Shown here piece by piece: positions 15,358 through 24,371 of a stretch of 64,000 bases of DNA. The notes beneath the pieces are model-generated. The model searched no databases. It saw only the letters and a program-made list of their open reading frames with translations, and was not told the DNA's origin. Position numbers and translations under genes: made by a program. Each line of letters opens with the position of its first letter. The stretch's first letter is position 1. The stretch comes from Chryseobacterium sp. IHB B 17019 (GTDB lineage Bacteria > Bacteroidota > Bacteroidia > Flavobacteriales > Weeksellaceae): assembly GCF_001456155.1 (NCBI RefSeq), contig NZ_CP013293.1:3224001-3288000 (forward strand), in the 5' to 3' direction.

Positions 15358-16338
15358 TTATGCGGTTACCATTTCCGAATCCTGCAATGCTACCTGTTCC
15401 AATGCCTGTTTTCTTTGCTCATCAATTTGTCTCAACAGATTTTCGTAAGGCTCCAGAATTCTTTGAAGATCACCAATCAGTTTATTCAGCTTTTCTTCCT
15501 CGATTTTAAGATGTTCTGCCGCACCATTATTCTTCAGCTCACTTATTGTAGCTTTAGAATCTTCTATGCTTTTCTCCAGATTTTTCTTATCAACATCTAC
15601 ACTTCCCAGAATATCACTTTGTGCCTGATCAAATTTTTCATTGATAATACTTACCTGCATATACTTCATCTTATCTTCGTAAGAAACTGTGAGATCATTT
15701 ATTTTTTGTTGAATTTGGGTAATTTCCTGATTGCTGTTCCCGATATTTTCTTCACTTTCCTGATAATTGATACTGGTAATCACCAAAGTATTAAAAGAAA
15801 TTTCTTTTGAAACTACCGTTACTTCGGGAATATCCAGACTTACTTCTTTTGTTTTCATCGTTATTTCAGGAATTTTTGTAGACATACATTTTGTTTCCAT
15901 GGTAACTTCAGGAACGGAAATAATAATGGGTGTCATTTTCGTTTTGCATTGCCATATTTTTGTCTTTCCTATTATCATTTTTTTCATTTTCCAGCCACAG
16001 GTAACTTCAGGTTTTTCGCCCACTTTTTTGTTTATCATTTTTGTCTTAGGCCAGTCGAAGCAGATTTCCTTCAGGTGCATGGTAACTTCCGGAATATCAA
16101 ACGACCATTTTTGGTTTTTCATGGTAAACTGCGGAACCGGAAGATTAAAAATTACTTTTTTCCACTCGAAATTATACTGATAATTCCCATTTTTAATTTT
16201 AAATAATGACTGATTGTCCTGCAAAATTTCGCTGTCATCTTCCATGTTGGAGATTTCTTTTGAAATTTGGTTGGTAAGAGCTTTTAATTCTGAATCAAAC
16301 TCTTCCGTAAGTTTTTTAATTAATTCTTCTGTGTTCAT
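15358..16338 (-). CDS. Uncharacterised protein with 14-residue IPEVTM repeats and coiled coil
   Basis: A 326-residue protein of no family I recognise. After a short acidic helical start come repeated ~14-residue units of the form IPEVTMxxKEISFD. They are clearest at residues 68-81, 82-95, 142-155, 156-169 and 170-183. More degenerate ones between 96 and 141 include a Cys/Trp-rich insert. Alternating hydrophobic and polar residues suggest stacked beta strands, as in a solenoid or fibre. Residues 198-315 are predicted coiled coil, rich in Glu, Lys and Leu. No signal peptide or membrane helix is seen. It is followed 10 nt later by the three-TM/winged-helix gene, the likely partner. Confidence 0.65.
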   Translation of the reverse strand: MNTEELIKKLTEEFDSELKALTNQISKEISNMEDDSEILQDNQSLFKIKNGNYQYNFEWKKVIFNLPVPQFTMKNQKWSFDIPEVTMHLKEICFDWPKTKMINKKVGEKPEVTCGWKMKKMIIGKTKIWQCKTKMTPIIISVPEVTMETKCMSTKIPEITMKTKEVSLDIPEVTVVSKEISFNTLVITSINYQESEENIGNSNQEITQIQQKINDLTVSYEDKMKYMQVSIINEKFDQAQSDILGSVDVDKKNLEKSIEDSKATISELKNNGAAEHLKIEEEKLNKLIGDLQRILEPYENLLRQIDEQRKQALEQVALQDSEMVTA

Positions 16339-16441
16339 GACTTTAGATTTTAATGATTAAATGTTGATTAGTTTATGATTCAAATTTCCTATTAAAAAAC
16401 AAGCCTGTCAATTACACAAAAGGGTGATTCTAAATACAAAA

Positions 16442-16464
16442 CAGCACCATTAAAAATGATGCTG
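16442..16464 (-). terminator. Terminator of the two-component operon
   Basis: CAGCATCAT pairs with ATGGTGCTG on the minus strand (9 bp, one G-U) over a 5-nt loop and is followed by TTTTG. It lies about 22 nt after the histidine kinase stop. Confidence 0.65.
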
Positions 16465-16486
16465 CCGTTATTTTATTCTTAATTAA

Positions 16487-17275
16487 TTATAAATTTATCC
16501 TGAAAAGAAGATGTGTTCCGCTTTCGGTTGCTATTTCACATTGCCCGTTTTGTTCGTGCATTCGCCTTTTCATATTTCTGAGCCCATTTCCGGCCGGTTT
16601 CTTCTGATCAATCCCGATTCCGTTGTCAGAGATATTCATTATGAAGTTTTCATTTTCCTGTATAAACGAAAGTTTTAGTTGATCTGCCTGACTGTGTTTG
16701 TAAGCATTATTTAAGGCTTCTTTTAAACATAAAAACAAATTTCTTCTTTGTTCCGTAGAGATTATAGTTTCCGGAATTACATTTTCAGTTTCTATGCTAA
16801 GCTTGATTTTGGTTTTTTTAAGAAAACTCTGTGCATAAATGCTGGAATAATCTACAAAACTTCCCAACGTATCATTCCCGGAATGTAAACTCCAAAGCAT
16901 TTCCCTCATGGAGAGATTCATTTCTTCGGAGGTTTTCAAAAGTTCATCGATATCGTTTTTCAACTCTCCGTCTTCAGCTTTTTGTTTTAAAAACTCTGCC
17001 TGAAGCTTTAATGCAGAAATTCCTGCTCCAAGGTCATCATGCATATCGTGGGAAATTCTTTCACGCTCATGTTCTATGGATTTTTGCTTTTCCAGCTCTT
17101 TTTGGAGAAGCTGATTTTGATGTTCTGCTTCTTTGAGCTGTTTTTCTTTTAAATAAAGCAGTTGTTTTCTATTGTACATGAGCACAACAAAAATGATGAA
17201 GCCAATAAAAAACGTCATCACAATTGTAATAATAATGTAGGTTAATTTTATTTCGTTTAAATTATCTTCATCCAT
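16487..17275 (-). CDS. Sensor histidine kinase, NarL-partner (HisKA_3) type
   Basis: A 262-residue kinase with one N-terminal membrane helix (about 12-33), a coiled-coil linker, a HisKA_3 dimerisation helix and an HATPase domain. The phospho-acceptor is His79 in RISHDMHDDLGAGIS. ATP-site motifs are Asn189/Asn190 in EALNNAYKHS, DNGIGI at 217-222 and GNGLRNMKRR. There is no extracytoplasmic sensor domain, so the signal is likely membrane-borne or comes from partners. It is the last gene of an operon headed by its presumed response regulator, and it overlaps the preceding membrane gene by 8 nt. Confidence 0.92.
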   Translation of the reverse strand: MDEDNLNEIKLTYIIITIVMTFFIGFIIFVVLMYNRKQLLYLKEKQLKEAEHQNQLLQKELEKQKSIEHERERISHDMHDDLGAGISALKLQAEFLKQKAEDGELKNDIDELLKTSEEMNLSMREMLWSLHSGNDTLGSFVDYSSIYAQSFLKKTKIKLSIETENVIPETIISTEQRRNLFLCLKEALNNAYKHSQADQLKLSFIQENENFIMNISDNGIGIDQKKPAGNGLRNMKRRMHEQNGQCEIATESGTHLLFRINL

Positions 17276-17912
17276 TATTCAAATTATATTTCCTTAATGA
17301 AGCAAAAAACAGTGAATAGAGAATTATATTAATGACAAAGAAAAATGACTGGGAAGTTATTAATACTTCATCATCCACTTCGTCGAAAAAATATCTCGGT
17401 ATTATCCTTAATATAAAAAACACTCCCCAGAACAACAATCCGCAGGAAACCCAGAATTTCGGATCATTTGTAATGCTGTTTAGGTTTGGATTTTTTATTT
17501 TTCCGTAAAACCAGATTAAGCTGTAAAGAATATAAATAAGCGCAAATGAAATTGCTATCACCTGATTAACTTCTCTGTAATTTTTAAAAATAAAAAAGAT
17601 ATAAATCAGAGAAAAAATAGAAAAAACTACAGTATTTATTCTCTTTAATATCTTATCCTGATTTTTATTAAAATAAATCAGGAAAAAAATTCCACAAAAA
17701 AGAATATACAAATTGTACAGAAATCCAAAATCCGCACTGCTTTTGAAATAGATCTGAAATATATACATCAGAAATTCCAAACAAAATGTAATGCTCAGAT
17801 AAATGCATAAGGATTCCTGCTGCTTCCTTCCGTTCTTTGTGCATAAGAAAATCGAATAAGACGTAACAAGGAATAAAACCAGCAAATAAGCTAATTGTAA
17901 GGCTGTATACAT
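17268..17912 (-). CDS. Multi-pass membrane protein of unknown function in a two-component operon
   Basis: A 214-residue, very hydrophobic protein with six or seven predicted helices and short loops rich in Lys and Asn. No family motif was recognised. It overlaps the next gene (histidine kinase) by 8 nt and the previous gene by 1 nt, so translation is coupled. Because the kinase has no sensor domain of its own, this protein may be the sensor or transducer for it. That is an inference from gene order; a 7TM-type signalling module is the nearest structural analogy. Confidence 0.65.
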   Translation of the reverse strand: MYTALQLAYLLVLFLVTSYSIFLCTKNGRKQQESLCIYLSITFCLEFLMYIFQIYFKSSADFGFLYNLYILFCGIFFLIYFNKNQDKILKRINTVVFSIFSLIYIFFIFKNYREVNQVIAISFALIYILYSLIWFYGKIKNPNLNSITNDPKFWVSCGLLFWGVFFILRIIPRYFFDEVDDEVLITSQSFFFVINIILYSLFFASLRKYNLNNG

Positions 17913-18592
17913 TACGGCTGCATGTTTCCTATGTCATAAAAATTCTCATTTCCGCCAATAGGATCTTGCTGAAAAGCAAGGGAAAACCGGTTTTGATTTT
18001 CTGATCTTGAAAAATGAGTCGACACCTCATTATTATCTTCAGGGAAGCTGCAATTTTCATTAATTTGAATTAATTTTACTTCCATATCACCATTATCGCT
18101 CAGCTCTTTTTTAAATCTATTAAAAATTTCTTCATCAAAACTTACGTACTCGGTAACATTTGCAACAGTATTAGTTCTTATATTATTACCCACTCCTTTA
18201 AAAAAATCGTCTTTCAGAGTTGTGTAGAGCCTTTCCGCAAAAGAAATATTGATCATTTTTCCCTGGTTGTCAACACAAAATACTTCGCCATTTTTAAAAG
18301 CTGTATCTGATAGTTGAGAATCATTACAATCAATAATCAAAAAGTATAGATCGTGCCCGAAATCTTCGATGGATACAGGGAATCTCCATAAAGATCTCCT
18401 ATCAATAAAAAGAAAATGCATAAATTCAAATTTCATGTCATAATTCTTAAACATTTTTGAATTTATTTTAAAATCTTTCTCAATATTTAAAATTTGTCCT
18501 GCTCTGTTATAAGTGCATTCCAGCTGTTTACCGGAAAGCCTTTTGTTCATTAAAATTTCGTCAATCTGCAGTAGATGATTTTTAGTTTCCAT
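17912..18592 (-). CDS. Uncharacterised soluble protein in a two-component operon
   Basis: A 226-residue protein with no signal peptide, no membrane helix and no motif I recognise. It has mixed alpha/beta composition. The middle (about 95-150) carries short hydrophobic strands, and the C-terminus is low-complexity, rich in Asn, Ser and Gln. It starts 6 nt after the response regulator stop and its last base is shared with the start of the membrane protein gene. The tight packing suggests it works with this signalling system, perhaps as a ligand-sensing or accessory protein. Confidence 0.6.
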   Translation of the reverse strand: METKNHLLQIDEILMNKRLSGKQLECTYNRAGQILNIEKDFKINSKMFKNYDMKFEFMHFLFIDRRSLWRFPVSIEDFGHDLYFLIIDCNDSQLSDTAFKNGEVFCVDNQGKMINISFAERLYTTLKDDFFKGVGNNIRTNTVANVTEYVSFDEEIFNRFKKELSDNGDMEVKLIQINENCSFPEDNNEVSTHFSRSENQNRFSLAFQQDPIGGNENFYDIGNMQP

Positions 18593-18598
18593 GGTTTC

Positions 18599-19231
18599 TT
18601 AGTTTTTAAAATGGTTAAGTTTATTGATGGCTTCAACTTTATTATTTACCTGAAGCTTTCTGTAGATATTTCCGACATGCTTTTTAACAGTGTCGATACT
18701 GATGAATATTTTATCACCGATTTCCTTGTAGAGAAGACCTTCTGATAAAAGATTCAGAACTTCTTTTTCGCGGTCTGTGAGTTCATCCAAGCCATTTGTT
18801 TCCGGCAATTTTCTTTCAAAATGCCCCAGAACTTTTCTGGCAATAGAAAAGCTCATCGGTGCACCGCCATTATAGACATCCCGAATGGAAGAAAGAATTT
18901 TATCCATACTTTCGCCTTTTATAAGATAGCCTGTAGCTCCCGCTTTGAGTGAATTGAAGATCTTTTCGTCGTCTTCAAAGCTTGTACACATGATAAATTG
19001 TGTTTTTGGCATTTCCTTTTTCAGCTTTTCGATGATCTCTATTCCCAGCATATCCTGCAGCTGAATATCCATCATTACTACATCCGGAGAAATGTCAGAA
19101 AGATTTTTCAAAGCTTCATTCCCATCAAAAAATTGAGCAACAACTTTCATGTCGCTTTGATAATCGATAATTTTCTTCAACGCGTTGTTGTAGTTTTTTT
19201 CGTCTTCTACTATGGCTATGGAAATGCTCAT
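18599..19231 (-). CDS. NarL/FixJ family response regulator
   Basis: A receiver domain plus LuxR-type HTH, 210 residues from the ATG at 19231. The frame can be extended to 19249 only with a TTG, which overlaps a promoter-like box, so the ATG is preferred. From this start the acidic pocket is in IAIVEDEKN, the phospho-acceptor Asp55 is in VVMMDIQLQD, and the conserved Lys105 is in GYLIKGE. The HTH (about 145-205) contains LTDREKEVLNLLSEGL and TVKKHVGNIYRKL. It heads a four-gene operon ending in a HisKA_3 histidine kinase, its probable partner. Confidence 0.93.
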   Translation of the reverse strand: MSISIAIVEDEKNYNNALKKIIDYQSDMKVVAQFFDGNEALKNLSDISPDVVMMDIQLQDMLGIEIIEKLKKEMPKTQFIMCTSFEDDEKIFNSLKAGATGYLIKGESMDKILSSIRDVYNGGAPMSFSIARKVLGHFERKLPETNGLDELTDREKEVLNLLSEGLLYKEIGDKIFISIDTVKKHVGNIYRKLQVNNKVEAINKLNHFKN

Positions 19232-19246
19232 GCTTTTTATTTGGAA

Positions 19247-19277
19247 CAAATTTCAACAGAAAACAAAGTAAAATCAA
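19247..19277 (-). promoter_or_regulatory. Candidate promoter of the two-component operon
   Basis: On the minus strand TTG, a 20-nt spacer and GAAATTTG (consensus TAnnTTTG with one mismatch). The implied start is about 12 nt before the ATG at 19231. Confidence 0.4.
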
Positions 19278-19390
19278 TTACACCTTTGTGTAATTTTAAG
19301 TTTTGAGTTCATGGTTGAGTTATTTTTAAATTTTACTAAAATTAACTATTTTTTTATTCCAAAATGATTCTTTTAAAGAAAGTTATCAAA

Positions 19391-21241
19391 TCATTTGACA
19401 ATCTGATCTAAAATAGGATGATCGAGACTTTTAATGGATATATTATTTTTAATCTGATCAAAAATCTGTATCACATTTTTCCCTTTTTTCAGCCATACAC
19501 CAGGAAGATATAAGGTCTGTTGTGGGCCTACTTTCCAATATCTACCCAAATTTTTGCCATTCACAAAAACGATTCCTTTTCCAAATTCCCTCATATCCAA
19601 AAAAGTATCTCCGGTTTCTTGAAGATTGAATTCTGCTTCCTGAATCACGGGAGTATTTACAGCAATATTTTTTACTTTATAATCATGTTGAGGAAAAGTA
19701 TTAAAAGTCAAAGGAAACATTTCCCAGCTTCCAGTAACTTCATTTCCATCAATTTTTATAGGACTGATAATTCCTTTTAAATTATTGACGATCTCCGAAC
19801 CGTAATTGATCCTTCCCATATTTTCCACTAAAATTTCCAGTCTGTCGCCGGCTTTTATTTCAATTTCGAGGTCGTATTTTTTATTAATCCTGTTAAGCTC
19901 ACCTATCCATTGCTCGTTCACATAGACATTGGCGTAATCTCTCAGTCCTTTTACTTCAAGCTTACCTTTGTGGGTTTTATCGAATTTTCTCCTGTATAAA
20001 ACATATCCGTTTCCGATATTCAAATCCTCAAAAGTCATGGGCTGATTATTGACAACCGGCTTTCTATTATTTATCAAATCAAATAAGGAATTTGTTTTGG
20101 AAAATTTCACCTCAGGAATGGTGATAACCTTCATTGGTTTTGGAACATCAGGAGGTTTATTTTGATTAATTTTCTGAAAAATATTTCTTAAAGCATTATA
20201 TTTTGGCGTTGCCCAGCCTGCTTCGTTAATCGGTGCATCATAGTCATAGCTTGTAATATCCGGTTGGATATCAAAATTTTTGTCATAATTCGCCCCGCTT
20301 GTGAACCCAAAATTTGTTCCCCCATGAATCATATAATAATTAAATGAAATTCCGTTTTTAACATAAATCTCAGCTTGCTTTACCACATCCTCCGTCGTTA
20401 CTTTTACGAAAGGTTCTGCCCAATGATCTAGCCATCCGGGGTAATATTCGGCAACCATATAGGGACCTTTCCCTTTATTATATTGGTTAACTGCTTTTTT
20501 GAGAACAGCAATATCACTCTCCCCATTGGCCGTGGGTAAAGCTCCATCGATATTTCCCCCTTCGAAATAGATAGTAGCATCTGAGGTAAATAAAGGAACA
20601 GAAATACCGTGACGTAAAAGCATATCTTTTATTTTGTGGCTGTATTTTCTGTGCTGTGCTAATGAAATATCTTTCCTTTGATCAACATAAGACCCAAATT
20701 CATTCTCTGCCTGTACCATAATGATTGGTCCGCCATTATTAATCTGTAGCGGGACAATTTGTTTTGCCAACTGACTTATATACTTCTCACACTGCTCAAG
20801 AAAAGCCATGTTATCAGTTCTTATTTCTAAACTTTTATCCTTCTGCAGCCACCACGGATAGCCACCGAATTCCCACTCTGCACAAACATAAGGTCCCGGA
20901 CGCACAATGACATATAAGCCTACCTCTTGAGCAGTTTTTATAAATTTTTTCAAATCTTTCTCACCCGAAAAGTTCCATTTTCCAGGAGATTCTTCGTGAT
21001 AGTTCCAGAAAACATAAGTGGCCACAGTATTCAGCCCCATTGCTTTCATCATTTGCAAACGATGCTTCCAATATTGTGAAGGTATTCTGGGATAGTGCAT
21101 CTCACCGGAATGAATGGTGAATGGCTTGCCGTTTAATAGAAAATTCCCATTATCAATTTTGAAATTTCCTTTTTGAGAAAACACAAAATTAAAAGACAGT
21201 AGAAAAATAACAGGTAATAAATTTTTAATAATTTTTTTCAT
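19391..21241 (-). CDS. Secreted beta-galactosidase, glycoside hydrolase family 35
   Basis: A 616-residue GH35 enzyme with a signal peptide (cleavage near FVFSQ). The catalytic TIM barrel spans about 27-345 and includes HSGEMHYPRI, YVFWNYHE and RPGPYVCAEWEFGG. The acid/base is Glu181 in MVQAENEFGSY and the nucleophile Glu265 in MVAEYYPGWLDHW. Beta-sandwich domains occupy the C-terminal half (about 385-610). GH35 enzymes remove terminal beta-galactose from glycans. No SusC/SusD pair or other glycan gene is nearby, so it is not in a typical polysaccharide utilisation locus. Periplasmic or surface location is inferred. Confidence 0.93.
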   Translation of the reverse strand: MKKIIKNLLPVIFLLSFNFVFSQKGNFKIDNGNFLLNGKPFTIHSGEMHYPRIPSQYWKHRLQMMKAMGLNTVATYVFWNYHEESPGKWNFSGEKDLKKFIKTAQEVGLYVIVRPGPYVCAEWEFGGYPWWLQKDKSLEIRTDNMAFLEQCEKYISQLAKQIVPLQINNGGPIIMVQAENEFGSYVDQRKDISLAQHRKYSHKIKDMLLRHGISVPLFTSDATIYFEGGNIDGALPTANGESDIAVLKKAVNQYNKGKGPYMVAEYYPGWLDHWAEPFVKVTTEDVVKQAEIYVKNGISFNYYMIHGGTNFGFTSGANYDKNFDIQPDITSYDYDAPINEAGWATPKYNALRNIFQKINQNKPPDVPKPMKVITIPEVKFSKTNSLFDLINNRKPVVNNQPMTFEDLNIGNGYVLYRRKFDKTHKGKLEVKGLRDYANVYVNEQWIGELNRINKKYDLEIEIKAGDRLEILVENMGRINYGSEIVNNLKGIISPIKIDGNEVTGSWEMFPLTFNTFPQHDYKVKNIAVNTPVIQEAEFNLQETGDTFLDMREFGKGIVFVNGKNLGRYWKVGPQQTLYLPGVWLKKGKNVIQIFDQIKNNISIKSLDHPILDQIVK

Positions 21242-21275
21242 CGTGATAAGGCATGATTTTTGTAAAAATAATGAA

Positions 21276-21283
21276 TAAATTTG
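21276..21283 (+). promoter_or_regulatory. Promoter -7 box of the 140-residue lipoprotein gene
   Basis: TAAATTTG matches TAnnTTTG and lies 25 nt before the ATG at 21309. No TTG is found at the normal -33 spacing. Confidence 0.45.
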
Positions 21284-21308
21284 AGCTCATTCTTAAACTG
21301 AAATAATC

Positions 21309-21731
21309 ATGAAAAAAAGCCTTATCATACTGAATTCCATTCTGGTATTATCAGTAATCAGCTGCAAAAAATCAACTGAAAGTGGAAATAAAAGTGTATT
21401 AAAATCAAACGATAACGGAGCTGTTTTAGCAGATAACGGGGAAATAGACTCCACAATTCACTATGAAACAGATGTTAATGGAAAAAAATATCTGAAAACA
21501 GATTACGTTTATAAAGCTACCGATGGAAGTCTGGTAAAGGTTGTCTTCAATTACGAAGAAAAAACAATGAGCGTAAGAAGCAACAATAAGACTTTTATCC
21601 TTAATAAAGTAGAAGCTAAAGGCAACGAAACAACTTATGAAAAAATGGATATGAAAGCGACTGTAAAAGGTGACAGCCTTATTTTAGACCAGGGAAATAA
21701 TATTATTGAACTTGTAAAAACAAAAATTTAA
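21309..21731 (+). CDS. Small lipoprotein of unknown function
   Basis: A 140-residue protein with a lipoprotein signal (ILVLSVISC, lipid-modified Cys19). A Ser/Asn-rich linker is followed by a beta-rich domain (about 50-138) with repeated short strands such as KYLKTDYVYKATDG and VKVVFNYEEKTMSVRS. It resembles small periplasmic lipoproteins of flavobacteria, but I recognise no named family. It is the only plus-strand gene before 36.7 kb, divergent from the GH35 gene and convergent with the ribosomal operon, with which it shares a bidirectional terminator. Confidence 0.7.
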   Translation: MKKSLIILNSILVLSVISCKKSTESGNKSVLKSNDNGAVLADNGEIDSTIHYETDVNGKKYLKTDYVYKATDGSLVKVVFNYEEKTMSVRSNNKTFILNKVEAKGNETTYEKMDMKATVKGDSLILDQGNNIIELVKTKI

Positions 21732-21736
21732 ACATA

Positions 21737-21767
21737 AAAAAACCGTTCAGAATCTGAACGGTTTTTT
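21737..21767. terminator. Bidirectional terminator ending the ribosomal operon and the lipoprotein gene
   Basis: AAAAAACCGTTCAG and CTGAACGGTTTTTT form a perfect 14-bp stem with a 3-nt loop and give T-runs in both directions. It ends the S10-spc-alpha transcript 18 nt past rplQ and the convergent lipoprotein gene. Confidence 0.9.
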
Positions 21768-21784
21768 ATTTATCTGAATGAATA

Positions 21785-22306
21785 TTATTCCTCAGTTTTT
21801 TCCTCAGCAGAATCAGCAGCTTCAGCCTTAGGCTCTTCTACTTTTTCTTCTACTTTAGGAGCTTCTGCAACTACAGCTGTTTTAGCTGCTGTTGATCTTC
21901 TGCTTCTTCTTGTAGCTTTTTTCTCTTCGGCATTAGGATTGTAAAGTTCGTTGAAATCAACAAGCTCGATAAGAGCCATATCAGCAGCATCACCTGGTCT
22001 GAATCCTGTTTTGATGATTCTTGTGTAACCACCGTTTCTTTCAGCGATTTTAGGAGCTACTGATCTGAAAAGCTCAGTAACCGCCTCTTTACTTTGAAGA
22101 TATGAAAAAACAATTCTTCTATTGTGTGTAGTATCTTCTTTTGCCTTTGTCAATAGAGGTTCAACATATACTCTTAAAGCTTTTGCTTTAGCAACAGTAG
22201 TGTTGATTCTTTTATGCTCAATTAGAGAACAAGCCATATTAGAAAGTAAAGCACTTCTGTGAGAAGCCGTTCTTCCTAAGTGATTGAATTTTTTACCGTG
22301 TCTCAT
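21785..22306 (-). CDS. rplQ: 50S ribosomal protein L17
   Basis: A 173-residue L17, starting [12 protein letters not shown]. The core (1-~120) is the conserved fold around the exit-tunnel region of 23S rRNA. The remaining ~50 residues are a low-complexity Ala/Glu/Lys tail, as often seen in Bacteroidota and absent from the ~127-residue E. coli protein. It is the last gene of the alpha operon, 6 nt after rpoA, followed by a strong terminator. Confidence 0.97.
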   Translation of the reverse strand: MRHGKKFNHLGRTASHRSALLSNMACSLIEHKRINTTVAKAKALRVYVEPLLTKAKEDTTHNRRIVFSYLQSKEAVTELFRSVAPKIAERNGGYTRIIKTGFRPGDAADMALIELVDFNELYNPNAEEKKATRRSRRSTAAKTAVVAEAPKVEEKVEEPKAEAADSAEEKTEE

Positions 22307-22312
22307 TATTAA

Positions 22313-23308
22313 TTATTTATCAGCGTCTAACTTATATTTTGCAACGTCGAAACCGAAGTTAAGACCTTTTGAATGCACTAATTCTTCTAGTTCTGTCAAA
22401 GATTTTTTACCAAAATTTCTGAATTTCATCAAATCAGACTTACTGTAAGAAACCAATTCTCCAAGAGTTTCTACTTCAGCTGCTTTCAGACAGTTTAGGG
22501 CTCTTACGGAAAGATCCATATCTGCTAATTTAGACTTAAGTAATTGTCTTGTATGAAGAGTTTCTTCATCGTATTGGATAGATGCTTTTACAGCTTCAGT
22601 TTCAAGAGTGATTCTCTCATCAGAGAACAACATGAAGTGATAAATTAATATCTTAGAAGCTTCTGTTAAAGCATTTTGAGGACTGATGGAACCATCAGTT
22701 TCAATATCTAATACAAGTTTTTCGTAGTCTGTTTTTTGCTCTACACGATAATTTTCAATGCTGTATTGTACTTTCTTAATTGGCGTGAAAATAGAGTCAA
22801 TCGCAATAGTACCTACAGGTGCATTGTTTGACTTATTTTGTTCAGAAGGAACATACCCTCTTCCTTTTTCTATATTGAAAGTAATTTCGAAAGTTACATC
22901 ACTATTTAGGTTGCAGATCACCAAATCCGGGTTTAGCACCTCGAATCCGTTGACAGACTTCCCTAAATCACCAGCAGTAATAACCGTTTGACCCGAAACC
23001 TTAGCAACAACCTGCTCATTAGACTGGTTTTCTGCCGTGGCCTTTAGTCTTACCTGCTTAAGGTTAAGAATAATTTCGGTAACATCTTCTATTACTCCTG
23101 GAATAGTTGAAAATTCGTGCTCTACACCTTCTATTTTGATAGATGAAATAGCATAACCTTCCAGAGAAGAAAGCAACACTCTTCTCAAAGCATTACCGAT
23201 TGTAAGCCCGAAACCTGGTTCTAGTGGTCTGAATTCAAATTGACCTCTAAATTCATCAGAGTTAAGTAAAATTACTTTATCGGGTTTTATGAATTGTAAA
23301 ATTGCCAT
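22313..23308 (-). CDS. rpoA: DNA-directed RNA polymerase subunit alpha
   Basis: A 331-residue RNA polymerase alpha subunit. The N-terminal assembly domain (about 1-230) includes [29 protein letters not shown]. The C-terminal DNA-contact domain (about 250-320) includes [20 protein letters not shown] and [12 protein letters not shown]. Length is normal. It sits between rpsD and rplQ in standard alpha-operon order. Confidence 0.98.
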   Translation of the reverse strand: MAILQFIKPDKVILLNSDEFRGQFEFRPLEPGFGLTIGNALRRVLLSSLEGYAISSIKIEGVEHEFSTIPGVIEDVTEIILNLKQVRLKATAENQSNEQVVAKVSGQTVITAGDLGKSVNGFEVLNPDLVICNLNSDVTFEITFNIEKGRGYVPSEQNKSNNAPVGTIAIDSIFTPIKKVQYSIENYRVEQKTDYEKLVLDIETDGSISPQNALTEASKILIYHFMLFSDERITLETEAVKASIQYDEETLHTRQLLKSKLADMDLSVRALNCLKAAEVETLGELVSYSKSDLMKFRNFGKKSLTELEELVHSKGLNFGFDVAKYKLDADK

Positions 23309-23341
23309 ATTATTGGGTTGAGCAAAAATTTGATTAAAAAA

Positions 23342-23950
23342 TTATTTAGAGTAAAGTTCGACGATAAGCTGTTCCTTGATGTCTTCCGGGATTTGGATTC
23401 TCTCAGGTGCAGAAACGAAAGTACCTTCTTTCTTCTCATCGTTGAATTGTAACCACTCATAATTTGCTTTAGAAGCTAATGCATCAGTAACAACTTCAAG
23501 AGACTTAGATTTTTCTCTTACAGCGATTACATCACCAGCTTTAAGCAAATAAGATGGAATGTTCACCAGTTCTCCGTTCACAGTGATGTGTCTGTGAGAA
23601 ACCAATTGTCTAGCAGCAGATCTTGTTTTAGCAAAACCTAATCTGTATACTACATTATCCAATCTAGATTCGCAAAGTTGTAATAGAACTTCACCTGTTA
23701 CACCTTTACTTCTGTGTGCTTTTTCGAATAGGTTAGCAAATTGTCTTTCTAAAATACCATAAGTATATTTAGCTTTTTGCTTTTCCATTAGCTGAACTGC
23801 GTATTCTGATTTTTTAGCACCTCTTCTTTTATTAGGACCGTGTTGTCCTGGCGGTTGGTTTTTTCTTTTCTCGAAGTTTTTGTCATCTCCGTAGATTGCA
23901 GCACCAAACTTTCTAGCAATCTTAGTCTTAGGTCCAATATATCTTGCCAT
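23342..23950 (-). CDS. rpsD: 30S ribosomal protein S4
   Basis: A 202-residue S4, the primary 16S rRNA-binding protein that starts assembly of the 30S body. It carries the S4 RNA-binding domain (about 93-155, with [26 protein letters not shown]). The N-terminal region lacks the four-Cys zinc motif, so this is the zinc-free form. It lies 19 nt after rpsK and 33 nt before rpoA. Confidence 0.98.
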   Translation of the reverse strand: MARYIGPKTKIARKFGAAIYGDDKNFEKRKNQPPGQHGPNKRRGAKKSEYAVQLMEKQKAKYTYGILERQFANLFEKAHRSKGVTGEVLLQLCESRLDNVVYRLGFAKTRSAARQLVSHRHITVNGELVNIPSYLLKAGDVIAVREKSKSLEVVTDALASKANYEWLQFNDEKKEGTFVSAPERIQIPEDIKEQLIVELYSK

Positions 23951-23969
23951 AATGGGTAAATTCTAAAAA

Positions 23970-24359
23970 TTAAACTCTTCTTCTTTTTGGTGGTCTACAT
24001 CCATTGTGCGGCATAGGAGTCACATCAATGATTTCGCTAACTTCAATTCCTGAATTGTGGATGGATCTGATTGCAGATTCTCTACCTGCACCCGGACCTT
24101 TCACAAACACCTTTACTCTTCTTAATCCAGCTTCATGAGCTACGTTAGAGCAATTTTCAGCTGCCATTTGAGCAGCAAATGGAGTATTCTTTTTAGAACC
24201 TCTGAAACCCATTTTACCGGCAGAAGCCCAAGAGATAACCTCTCCGTTTTTATTTGTTAAAGAAATGATGATGTTATTGAAAGAAGCCTGAATATGCGCT
24301 TCACCAATAGCTTCAACTTTTACTTTTCTTTTTTTAACTACTTTACTTTGTTTTGCCAT
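23970..24359 (-). CDS. rpsK: 30S ribosomal protein S11
   Basis: A 129-residue S11 of the platform, near the decoding site. The conserved ending [12 protein letters not shown] and the [24 protein letters not shown] core are present. It starts 12 nt after rpsM in the usual alpha-operon order. Confidence 0.98.
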   Translation of the reverse strand: MAKQSKVVKKRKVKVEAIGEAHIQASFNNIIISLTNKNGEVISWASAGKMGFRGSKKNTPFAAQMAAENCSNVAHEAGLRRVKVFVKGPGAGRESAIRSIHNSGIEVSEIIDVTPMPHNGCRPPKRRRV

Positions 24360-24371
24360 AATTCCTAACGA

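Noticed and set aside
15767..16180. 137-codon plus-strand frame opposite the repeat protein
   Set aside because: The open frame arises from the repetitive codons of the minus-strand gene. The minus strand has operon context and sensible composition, the plus frame does not.
14655..16338. A complete known phage-defence system
   Set aside because: No nuclease, NTPase, reverse transcriptase, nucleotide cyclase or TIR-like gene was recognised here. Only a weak resemblance of one membrane domain to conflict-associated proteins.
19391..21241. A polysaccharide utilisation locus around the GH35 enzyme
   Set aside because: No SusC/SusD-like pair, sulfatase or other glycosidase lies nearby.
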